28,106 bases of DNA, from contig CAUDNR010000023.1 of NCBI GenBank assembly GCA_958430865.1, forward strand, positions 1 to 28,106. The letters run 5' to 3'. A program made the translations under genes and the position numbers. Below, piece after piece: positions 1 through 10,163 of the stretch. The stretch's first letter is position 1; every line of letters starts with the position of its first letter. The stretch comes from Entrophospora sp. SA101. Lineage: Eukaryota; Glomeromycota; Glomeromycetes; Entrophosporales; Entrophosporaceae. Below the pieces are notes generated by a model. The model worked only from the letters and a program-made list of their open reading frames with translations. It was not told the origin of the DNA and searched no databases.

Positions 1-2
1 AG

Positions 3-374
3 TGTGAGAGATGTGGAAGGTTGAAAAATAGGCACAGTTATGTTTGTCATTGTATTGTTGATAATGAAAATGTTGATAAAAAAGAACTCCCTATTTTACC
101 TCATGAGGAAAGAGAAGCAACTTTTTATGAAAGACAAATAAACTCTTTGTGAGAATAACTAATCACTACTGAGGAAGCACTTGAAATTGAAAGAGAAGAA
201 GTAGTCAAATTTCAAGAAAAATCGGAAGAGTGGAGTAAAAAACAGAAACAGGAGTTATTGGATAAAGTAAAAAGTTTAGAAGAAAAAATTAAGCAACTAG
301 AAGAAGAAAACAGGAAAAGAATGGTCAAATTGCTCAAATTGAAGTCAAAGAGACTAAAAGATGGTCTTGATTGA
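3..374 (+). pseudogene. decayed Cys-rich plus coiled-coil protein fragment
   Basis: One reading frame from base 3 shows a Cys-rich start (CERCG, then a CHC cluster about 17 residues on, zinc-ribbon-like) followed by a charged stretch. It is broken by TGA at 150-152 and TAA at 156-158, then resumes in the same frame as a Glu/Lys-rich coiled coil with SLEEKIKQLEEENRKR at its heart, ending at TGA 372-374. Past about 325, neighbouring frames also read like coding sequence, so further small indels are likely. Composition is protein-like on both sides of the stops. The left end is cut by the window edge. I do not recognise the family. A very short intron covering the stops would need to be about 25 nt, which is unlikely. 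Confidence 0.4.
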
Positions 375-448
375 AAATAAAAAAGTAATTGAGGAAATTT
401 CCCTCTGTATAAATTGAAATTCATTCCACCTATTAAAGAAAATGTTAG

Positions 449-673
449 TTATTTTCCATTTAAAGATTTTTGCTTTTTATTAGTTAATAATGCATCTTTA
501 TGCTGCTTTCTTTTTCCAACATTTATTATTTTTCTTTCTTCTTGGTAAATCTCATAGGTAATTCTTTCTTTTCTTAGATAAGCTTCCAGTGTTTGAGTAT
601 CACTTAATTTGAAAATATAAGGAGCAATTTTTTCACCTTGTTCTTTCTTCAAAATACTTCTGATGGTGCTATA
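449..673 (-). pseudogene. short unrecognised coding fragment, no ATG start
   Basis: A minus-strand frame of about 70 codons ends with TAA at 449-451 and contains protein-like, Lys/Glu-rich sequence (for example IAPYIFKLSDTQTLEAYLRK, then EIYQEERK). It has no ATG. An in-frame stop lies just upstream, so it is either an isolated terminal exon or, more likely next to the decayed fragment at 3-374, a relic. No known domain is recognised. Confidence 0.25.
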
Positions 674-981
674 ATTCTATGTACGTACAAACATACGAAT
701 GTACGATGTATCATGAACAATGATTTTATGTGGTGATAAAATATTACTTTGTAAAATCCTATAATAATATTGTTATTGTTATTGTTACTAAGCCATTAAC
801 AGATTACCAGGTGTTGTAACAGGGGCCGTAATACTACTTCATTATCAGGAAAAACTCTTATTTAAACCCTTTTTTATTTTTTATATTCTGTTAAAAAGTA
901 CATATTCTGTGATTTCTAATTTTTTTTTCCTATTACCTTTTTAATTATTATTAATTATTGAAATCATAATTACATTTTCAG
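674..981. other. A/T-rich intergenic, nothing seen
   Basis: No coding frame, RNA gene or clear repeat is visible. There are poly-T and TTATTA runs and a short repeat of TACGTAC/TACGAATGTACG around 678-705. Confidence 0.4.
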
Positions 982-1427
982 CAGTTAATCCCACGAATTC
1001 TTTTATCCTGATGGTTAAAGCTTTGAAAGATTACATCATTGAAACCAAACAGAAAAATGGTTCTAGTAACAAATTATTAAACTTGGTGAAAACAGGAATG
1101 AATTAAAAATGATAGATAAAATTGAGCATATACTGCAACATTTTAGTGGTTGTCAAAATTTTCATGTTGTGTGAATTAATTAATTTCTTTTCTATTAGGA
1201 TGTAATTCTATTCCTTTTAGATAATTTTGTTTCTAAATGAACTTATAAATCTTGAAGATGATGAACTTTATAACTTAGGTGTCCAAAGTATTGATCATCC
1301 AGCAACAAGTTCTAGTGGAAAATGGATGAAAAAAAAATTTTTTGACGAATTAATGTATATTACATTTGATCAACCAATAAAAATTTGCATAAGTCACATG
1401 ATATGCTCGTCATGGAGTATTTTCTGA
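982..1427 (+). pseudogene. multi-frame relic of an unrecognised gene
   Basis: After a good-looking acceptor (ATTTTCAG ending at 981), protein-like sequence runs to TAA at 1104-1106 (core KALKDYIIETKQKNGSS). A second frame carries on from about 1095 (IDKIEHILQHFSGCQNFH). A third begins near 1201 (DVILFLLDNFVSK, stopped by TGA), and a fourth segment at 1227-1427 contains LNELINLEDDELYNLG and SGKWMKKKFFDEL. The pieces follow each other with only 1-nt frame changes, as expected of a gene decaying by small indels. An alternative is an intron-rich gene that I cannot splice convincingly. The family is unknown to me. Confidence 0.3.
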
Positions 1428-1430
1428 GTT

Positions 1431-1958
1431 TGATTTCAATATTAGCATTAGTATTGTATAAAATCCAATTATGATTGTTTACAAAGACTAACAAATGATT
1501 GCTTTTGAGTAATATTTGTCTTTAATTACAATGTTTACACCACTTTTTGAAAGAGACTTTTTTAAGGTTTTTAAGTTATTAATTACGAGTTTTTTAAGTT
1601 TAATAACTTAAAACTGATTGGGAAAAAGATTTTTACGCCATCACACTAATTGAGAAAGGCGGGTCATAATATTAATGTTAATATGGAAAGGGAAAGGGAA
1701 AATTTTCTAAAATTCATGCAAAAAAATATAATTTTATTTTGATAATAATAAAACAATTCGTTTATTATATATAAAGAAAACGTTTAAAAAAAATAATTAA
1801 ATGAAAATGAAAAATCCGAGCCAATAAAGCGAGTTTCAAGTTTTCATTCTGTTTTTATTATTATGGCTGTGGGTAGATAGATTTTGAAATTTTCTATAAA
1901 AATCAATTTTTAATAAGAGAATGTTGTAATTTTGATCTACATAGTTGAAACCAACCTC
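1431..1958. other. intergenic, upstream of the omega-amidase gene
   Basis: A/T-rich DNA with poly-A and poly-T tracts. TTATTATATATAAAG near 1762 is a possible TATA-like stretch about 190 nt before the first ATG. No coding signal was seen. Confidence 0.35.
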
Positions 1959-2923
1959 ATGTTTCATCTATTTTCTAAATCAAGAGCATCATTGTACATT
2001 TTCAAAACTAAAAATAATAATAAATCAGTTTTAAGCTTCATTAATAAAATGTCATCAACAGCAACATCAATTCCTTCTTCTACAGGAGATAGTAATAAAA
2101 TGAAATTTAAACTTGCATGTATTCAGTTAGCAGTAACCTCAAACAAACAAACCAACTTGACGAATGCAAAGAATAAAATTTTGGAAGCTTCTAACAATGG
2201 AGCAAAACTTATTATATTGCCAGTTTAGTTTTGTCAGAACTGATTTTTTTTTTATATTATCATTGAATGTTTACATAATTAATATCGGTTTTTTTAATAT
2301 TAACTGAACTGGGTAGGAAGTTTTTAATTCACCATATGGAACTGAATATTTCGATGAATATGCAGAAAATATACCACAGGGGGATAGTACAAAGATGTTA
2401 TCTGAAGTAGCAAAGGTGAGAAAAATATTATCACTTTGTGGAATTAAAGTTGAAGATTATTGTTAATTTATTGGATCATGCATGTATATGCACAATCAGG
2501 AAGCCAAGTCATATGTAATTGGAGGTAATAGACAATGAATTTGTGAATTAATAATAATAATGAATGGAATGAGTAGCAAACTATATATTTGTTGAAAAGC
2601 CTCAATAAACCTTAATAATTTAAATAATAATTTAAAATTTAAAATTTGAAGGTTCAATACCTGAACGAGATGAATCAAATGGAAAATTGTATAATACATC
2701 AACGGCATATGATCCAAATGGTAATTACAATGTTTAATAAACTGGGAATTTTTCATAAAAAAATTTTTTTCTAAAAATTCTAAATTATTTATTCTTAAAT
2801 TAGGTAAATTGATTGCAAAACATCGTAAAGTTCATTTGTTTGATATAGATATACCTGGAAAAATCACATTTCAAGAAAGTAAAACGCTAAGCCCAGGAGA
2901 TTCATTGACATATTTTGAAACTG

Positions 2924-2960
<37 letters not shown>

Positions 2961-3999
2961 AATGTCTTCCTTATCATTTGTATTTTATATTAATAAATAA
3001 AATTCTTGTTCTTATTAAATAAGAATATGGTAAAATGGGATTAGGAATATGTTATGATATCAGGTTTCCTGAAATGGCAATGATAGCAGCCAGAAAAGGT
3101 AATTTTAAAATCCATTCATTCTTTTTTTGAATGGAGAGAACATGTTTATTTTGAATGAGAAACAATGAACAAAGAATGGATTGAAATTATTGGGAACGGA
3201 GTCAAGGAAATTGAAAAGAATGATGAACATTGTTGAAATTGTTTATTATAAAATAAATATTATTATTCTATCTATCATCAATTTCCTATATTAATGTTAA
3301 AGGTTGTGTTGCAATGATTTATCCCGGAGCATTTAATTTAACAACTGGGCCATTACATTGGGAACGTAAGTTACAATATATATTTTTTTTTCTTTTGTCA
3401 TTAAAAACATTTCATAAACTTACACTTGCAAAAAAAAAAAAATTTTTTTTTTATAATGTATGAAAAAAACATAGTTTTACAAAGAGCGAGAGCTGCAGAT
3501 AATCAAGTAACATGATTTTTAATGTTTTTTTTTTTGAAATTGCTAAAATATTATTATCGTTCATTGACAGTGAAGTATGTATGTAATATTTAAAGTTCTT
3601 TGTGGTAACATGTTCTCCTGCACGTGATATGAAAGCTAATTATCATGCATGGGGTCATTCGACTATCGTAGATCCAAGGTATGTGCAATTTCTTTGTGTA
3701 CATGTTTACTTTTCTTAATAATTTCTAAAGACTCTTTTATTGATATTTTACATGTACATTAATTTATTATGCAGCGGAAAAATACTCGCTACAACAGGCC
3801 ATGAAGAAGATATTGTTTATGCAGATATCGGTAAATTCTTTTCTCCATAATCTATTATTAATTCATTAATTATTGTATTTGATATATTAACAACAACTAC
3901 AACAACATAGACCTTGAACAAATCAACTTTTTTCGTCAAGCGATACCATTGAATAATCAACGAAGATTTGATATTTATCCTAATATTTCTGATTTATAA
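1959..3999 (+). CDS. NIT2: omega-amidase / NIT2-type nitrilase, 11 exons
   Basis: Hydrolyses alpha-ketoglutaramate and alpha-ketosuccinamate to 2-oxoacids and ammonia (glutaminase II pathway and metabolite repair); C-N hydrolase superfamily. Exons: 1959-2222, 2317-2415, 2500-2524, 2652-2720, 2804-2923, 3024-3098, 3303-3365, 3475-3506, 3596-3678, 3775-3830, 3911-3999. All introns are GT-AG and the sum is 975 nt (324 aa). The Glu-Lys-Cys triad is visible: Glu89 in [10 protein letters not shown], Lys161 in [11 protein letters not shown], Cys202 in [24 protein letters not shown] and DNQ motifs follow the family closely. The usual Cys after the catalytic Glu (LPECFNSP) is Val here. The first ATG adds about 30 basic/hydrophobic residues before a second in-frame ATG at 2049 (MSSTATS), so mitochondrial and cytosolic forms are possible. 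A poly(A) signal AATAAA lies at 4065-4070. Family assignment is certain; exact substrate is inferred. Confidence 0.93.
2925..2960 (+). repeat. (TAT)n microsatellite in intron 5
   Basis: About twelve perfect trinucleotide units directly after the donor site of omega-amidase intron 5. Length changes here would not alter the reading frame of the spliced message. Confidence 0.9.
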
Positions 4000-6090
4000 G
4001 TTTCTAGAAAAAAGGGAAGAAAAAAAATTTTAAATTATCATTTATTTTGTCTTGCGCGTGACCAAATAAAAATTAAAAAAATGCATTGTTTGTTACACGA
4101 ATGCTAACATTTAAAAACGGGTTTACCCATTACTATTGTACAAATTTGGAATATTAATTAATATGACCCGATTTCCAATGTCGGGGTAAAGTAATGACGC
4201 CTTTCATATATGGTAAATCTAGATCATAAAAGATAAAAATAATCCATTGACATTTTATCTATAAACTTTTTTAATCGTGAAAATCAGAGGGAAACAAAGC
4301 GACTTCAATAATAATAACAACAATAATGACAACAGTAATAACAATAATAAAAGGCATTCAGATATTTGAATTGTATAGAACAAAAGAAGTTTAATTCAAT
4401 CCGAAATAGTCTTGGCGACTGCCAAGAATATCCCTTAAATGTTCCCTTCCTCTTCCTTCCAACAATTAGAATTTAATTTTTAAGATTAAAAAAAGTATGG
4501 GAAAAAATCATTTACTGTTTCATGTAATGTGGGGGGAGTATAACCATTACTTGATTTGAATTATTATATGAGACATTAATTTTAAAAGGTAATGGTAGTT
4601 GGTCCGTTCCATAATAATTGTTAATAATTTTGTATAATATATTTATTTATATACATCTCTTATTATTAGATAAATATGATTAAATAAAATAAAAAATATA
4701 ATACTTGGTAAACATGGGGAAAACTTGTACGTTTTTATAATATGTTAAATGTTGGGTAAATAAAATTTTTACATTCAAGAATTTCGAACTAAATGCTGGC
4801 AGATGGCATTTCATCAACAATGTTTTATGGAGCCAAGTATTATATCATTTTCACCGCAAATCAAATTAATGCTAATATTATTATTTTCTTTTATACATAG
4901 CAATTTAAAGTGAATGGAATATATGATCTTTAAATGATAAGAAATGAGAACTTCCATTCATGAAATTCATGAACGCACACATGTAGACTCGATAAGTCGG
5001 CCATTTAGGAAACGATTGATTGTTACGTCCGATTTATCAAATTTACATGTGTATTCATTAAGAAGCTACACATCAAAGATTCGATGATCAACACATGTAA
5101 CCCTCGTGTTGAAATTTTGTCATGTAGCTAGTACAAAAATTAAAAATTTGATTAGCGTGTAATGTTGCATCCGTCGATTTTTGTCAATGCTTCATCCATA
5201 TAATATATTGTGTGTGTTGATCCTAATATAGTAATAATGATAATAGCAAGCAATTTCTTATATATTTCATTCTTGCATCCAATAAAATTTTATTGGATGA
5301 TTCCCTCTCTCATATTTTGTTCAAAAAGCCCAGAGTTTACTAATTTATTTATTTTTATTTAGTCACGCACGATAACGAAATTTTCTTTAAGAACTTGGTT
5401 TTTATATTTTTTATCTACTTAATAAAAAAATTTTTTTTTTTAATATTAAAAACAGGTTTAAGCCCTAATTTTAGTCTTATTGTTTAATTTAACCCAAATT
5501 TTTATTATTTTATCATCCAAAATATCTGTTGTAGCACATCCCACAAGATGCCAATTACCAGTCGATATTATTACATACATAATAATGAAAATCCAAGTAT
5601 TTTTCTACATGGAACAACATAAATATCTAAGCAAAACCCAAAAAACAAGATGTTTGGATATGAGCAATAATAAAATTTCAATTCCAATTATTAACATCCT
5701 CCCTCTTCAAAACTACCAAAACTATCATGAAACAATGAAACATCGTCTCATCCATTCATTATTCAAGAATATTTAATTTCCCATATTGATCGAATTAAAT
5801 CAACCTATTACTATATTTAATCAATTTCCTTCGACCATTATGGTCATTACGATTATCGTTACGATTACCCTTAGTATATTAAAATAATTTTTGTTAAACC
5901 ATCCATTATATTTTTTCAATTTAAATAATTTATATATAAAGTTTATTAATTTGAAATTATTATAAATATGACTTATTTATAAATTTCTTTTTTTTTAAAA
6001 AATCAATAAAACCCATAAAGAGGTAGCTAATAAAACTTTACACATCTAAAATTTACATTAACAAAAAAAATCATATAAATTTAAAAAGAA
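4000..6090. other. 2.1-kb intergenic region without a supported gene
   Basis: Very A/T-rich. It holds an imperfect (AAT/AAC)n run at about 4308-4352, repeated ACATGT words between 4978 and 5098, and a 24-bp perfect palindrome at 5276-5299. A reading frame at 5480-5776 has no conserved-looking protein sequence and no ATG near its start. A TATA-like TTTATATATAAAG at about 5930 precedes the diphosphate synthase start by roughly 150 nt. Confidence 0.5.
5276..5299. repeat. 24-bp perfect palindrome
   Basis: Both 12-nt arms (CATCCAATAAAA and its complement) meet with no loop. Pairing stops exactly at both ends. Function is unknown; it could be a dimeric protein site or the footprint of a mobile element. 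Confidence 0.6.
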
Positions 6091-7847
6091 ATGAATAATA
6101 TAAAATTATTCAGTTTAAAACATCGTAAAAAAATCTCAAAGCCTGTTAATCATGTTGCATCAAGTAAAGTGGTTTCACCTACTAGCAATCAGGGTGTCGT
6201 TAAAAATAAAAGAATATCTTGGTCTTTCGACAGACGAGAAAAACAAGAAGTAATTATATATTAATTAATTACTTTGGAATTTCATTAATTTATTAGCACC
6301 TTTACATCTTTTTTTGTAATTTATATAGATTTTGATGGAACCATATAGTTATTTATTGTCCAACCCTGGTAAAGACATCCGAACGAAATTAATTGAAGCT
6401 TTTGATTTTTGGTTGAAAGTACCAAAAGATCAATTGACGATCATCAAAAAGGTTGTCGAAATGTTACATAATGCTAGTCTATTGTAATTACTTTATTTTT
6501 TTTATTTTTTATTTTTTATTTTTTATTTTTTATTTTTTTTTTACAATTACAATTATTTTTTTAACGAATAATAATTTCAAAAAAAAAAACTTTTTCACTC
6601 GGTACGATATTAAAAGAATTGACGATGTACAGGATAATTCTACATTAAGAAGAGGTGTTCCAGGTAAATTAATTATAAATTATAAAGACAACTATGATTA
6701 TTTCAAATTAACCAATGAACCTTCTTACATTCATCATAAATATAGTTGCACATCAAATTTTCGGCATACCAACTACAATAAATTGTGCAAATTATGTCTA
6801 TTTTTTGGCACTCGACGAATTGTCTAGATTAAATAACCCAAAAATGCTACACATTTTTACCGGTAACTATTATACATTTTTATTGAAATATTTGCATCAT
6901 TGGATTAATAATTAAGTCAATCAATCAATCAATATTGTTAATTTAAACTTGCAGAGGAATTATTAAATTTACATAGAGGTCAAGGCATGGAATTGTACTG
7001 GAGGGATAATTTTATTTGTCCAAGCGAGGAAGAATTCATAGAAATGGTATCAAATAGTAAGTCATTCGCCCATCAAATACATGCATGATTTATCGTTTGA
7101 TCATGTGGCATATACATTAATCAATTTAATGATTTTTTAGAGACTGGTGGATTATTACGTTTAGCGGTGAAACTTATGCAAGAAGCAAGTCAAAGCAAAA
7201 TGTAATTATTATTCATTCAAATTAATTAATTAATCGATCGATTAAACTTATTACATTATATGTATGAATGAATTTATCATCTTTTTTATTTAGCGACTGT
7301 GTACCGTTAGTCAATATAATCGGCATACATTTTCAAATACGGGACGATTATATGAACATGCAATCTGAAAAAGTAAATCTCAAAAAAAAATTTTTTTGTT
7401 TATAAAACCGGTCAAGCAATATATGCTCAACTAACATTTCTCTTTTATAAATAAAAATTGAAATAGTATTCTGAAAATAAAGGTTTTTGCGAGGATTTAA
7501 CAGAAGGGAAATTTTCTTTTCCGATTATTCATTCAATTCAAACAGATAATTCAAATCGTCGATTAATTAGTGAGTAGCAAATAAAATTTCTTGAAGCACA
7601 TAATTAAATAATTATTAGAATTAAATTATTAATATAATTAATTATAGATATATTAAAACAACGTACGAATTCACTGGATTTAAAAATGTTTGCGATGAAA
7701 ATAATTGATGAAACTGGTTCGTTCGCTTATACAAGACGTTACCTTACCAAAACTGAACAAACCGCTCGTGATGAAATAAAAAAATTGGATGGAAATCCTT
7801 ATTTGGAAAAAATTATAGAGATGTTACATGTCGACGATAATTCTTAA
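6091..7847 (+). CDS. BTS1: geranylgeranyl diphosphate synthase, 9 exons
   Basis: Condenses farnesyl diphosphate with isopentenyl diphosphate to the C20 prenyl donor used for Rab/Rho prenylation and other diterpenoid products. Exons: 6091-6249, 6329-6483, 6617-6663, 6746-6862, 6955-7056, 7141-7201, 7294-7372, 7467-7569, 7648-7847; GT-AG introns, sum 1023 nt (340 aa). The first Asp-rich motif DDVQD (107-111) follows [10 protein letters not shown] and precedes [14 protein letters not shown]. The second is QIRDDYMN (228-235), with Asn in the last position as is usual for eukaryotic type-III GGPP synthases. [14 protein letters not shown] is the family signature nearer the C-terminus. The first about 55 residues are a basic extension; another in-frame Met ([13 protein letters not shown]) at the start of exon 2 aligns with where animal homologues begin. 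Poly(A) signal at 7914-7919. Confidence 0.93.
6487..6541 (+). repeat. T-rich (TTTTTAT)n run in intron 2
   Basis: Imperfect heptamer-like tract inside intron 2 of the GGPP synthase gene; a simple low-complexity expansion. Confidence 0.7.
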
Positions 7848-9145
7848 TAATATAATGTACATTTATAATCACGTTTATTATAGAAATTTCGTTTAGCTTT
7901 TATGTTATTTTTAAATAAAAGTAGAATTTTATTATTAACAGTCTCTGTGTACGTAACAAAAATAAAGGGTCAAATGTACATTACTAATAAAATTTTTGTG
8001 CCACATATCAATTTTTTATATTAATATGAAAAAATACGAAAAATTTTTTTTGTCTCTAATGCAAGTCCCCATTTTTCTTAAAAAAAGGTTATCCCCGAGT
8101 ATTAAAAAATATAATCAGCATTTTGAATTTATAAAAAACAAATTATTTTAAAGATAAGAATAATATTAAAAGTTCAATCTTAAAATTATTAATTGACGAT
8201 CCGTGAATGAATGAGAATTTTTGTGTGATCGGTGGGGCAAAAATGTAAAAAAATCACCAATCAATAATGTTTAACAAACAATAAAGCACAACGTTTCTGT
8301 ATTACAAACTTATTCTTTTTATGTTATATATAAAGTAAATCTCATAGATTACTGTATTAAAATATTAAAGGGTTTGGAATGTTTCTTGAAAACTTTTGTA
8401 TGTAGGCCGCTGAGATTTCAAGAAGTCAATAATATATAAAAATTCAGAATTTTTTAACTTTCAGCCAACACTATCAAGTATTCTGACCAGAGTTATGCTC
8501 TTTTTTTTATCGGTTTATTAACAAAAAAACTTTTATTTTAATAAAACCCACCAAATGAACCTATGTATTGTTATAAGTCAAGTCAATAAAATAACTGCAA
8601 AAGAATTTTAAAGAGGTATTTAACAAGCCTGAAAGAATTCTAAGGTTGTTTTCTATATTTTTTGTGTGTACATGAGAAATAACTTGTGAAGACGGTGAGA
8701 TTTGGGGTATTTCTCATTTTATTAATAACAATTAGCAACAAAATTTCATAATAAAATGATCGACATTGCACCCATTCATAAACGGATTGCCAATTAATAA
8801 TATTTGAAAATTTTCTGCCGATAATAAAAGGATCGGTAATTAAATATTTAATATTTACAACGTTTTTGATTCTGTAAAACAGAAAAATCTTTTATTTTGA
8901 ATGGATTCTGTTTCCTTTATGATTTATTATGTTATTAAAACTCAAAACGCATATAATTCATGTTTTCTTTAAATAAAACAAAAACCAATTCCAAAAACCA
9001 CCTTCAAAAACTCACAGTTATGATTCACGTGTAACATCGAAAATTTGCAAACCCGCCCGCCCCCAAAAATAAGGCATTTGGGGCACTCCCCCAAGAAAAA
9101 AGTTGCTAATTTCAGTTTTTTGATTATGATCTAAAATTTGCAAGA
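7848..9145. other. intergenic region between GGPP synthase and HEATR5/Laa1
   Basis: A/T-rich with no coding frame that reads like protein. Probable 3' end signals of the upstream gene (AATAAA at 7914-7919) lie at its left end. The right end holds the GC-rich patch described separately. Confidence 0.5.
9021..9110 (+). promoter_or_regulatory. GC-rich promoter-proximal patch with CACGTG
   Basis: Within about 120 nt of the HEATR5/Laa1 ATG the base composition jumps: an E-box core CACGTG at 9026-9031, a C-rich run ACCCGCCCGCCCCC at about 9050-9064, and a hairpin of TTGGGG/CCCCAA with a 5-nt loop at 9078-9094. In DNA this A/T-rich such a patch stands out. A core-promoter or 5'-UTR role is inference from position only. 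Confidence 0.35.
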
Positions 9146-10122
9146 ATGTCTTCTCCACGTGTATCTGGCTCAACTGGTAGAGACTCACCTGCTCTCAGCG
9201 CAACCGATCCTTTTCAATTTGACGAGAATAAATTCTCATCGAATGCTGCTAATCCAGAAAAACAAGAGTTATATCTTTTTAATTGGCTATCTAATCTAGA
9301 ACGAGAGCTTAAAAGAACTGACAAGGTTCGATGAATTTAAAGTTTCTCAATCAATCAATAATTATTATACATTATCACTAAATTAATTGTTGCTTCCTTC
9401 TTAATAAATAACACAGGATACTATAAAGTCTCATCAAGTAAATTTAGAAAAATTATTATTAAAGATTATTTCTCTAGTCTCGCCAAAACCTCGTAGACCA
9501 ATAAGAAATTTGGTTGCAAGATGTTTTGTAATTATTTATGTGAAAGGTGATTCAAGAAGTCTGTTTGATACTGTGACCGCATTACAAAGCATTTTGGGTG
9601 TGGTGAGCAAAGGTACAGGTGAAAAAGAAACAAAACTGTAAGTTGGTTTAATTCAATAAAAAATTGCTTCTCAAAAATTATTTTTATTATTTTTAATCTT
9701 TAAATATATATATATAATTACTTCTTTTGAATTTTTCAGAGCTGCATTACATTGCATAGGTGTTATTTTGAAATCATTAGGTGATAGAATTTTATCATTA
9801 TTTCCTGAAACTATTAATATTTGTTTAAAAACAATTAAAAATACAAATAACGTATGATGATTTTATGATTTTATACAAAACATTCAACTCCTAATTAAAT
9901 TGATAATAAGATATTCATAAAACCATTTCTAAATTACTCTCTTTTGTTGAATTTATATAGCCTTTAATCATTAGATTAGAAGCTACTTACACTATCACAA
10001 GATCATTTGAAGGTGCTAGTAAAGCAGCAACAGAAGGCCTTATAAAAGATATTATGAAACAACTAAAAGCTAGTCTAAATGATAAAGCATTAATAATCAG
10101 AGTTGCTGCAATTGAGGTAATA

Positions 10123-10163
<41 letters not shown>

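Noticed and set aside
5480..5776. Open frame of 98 codons between the omega-amidase and GGPP synthase genes
   Set aside because: No ATG near its start, low-complexity composition, no domain-like pattern and no splice sites linking it to a neighbour.
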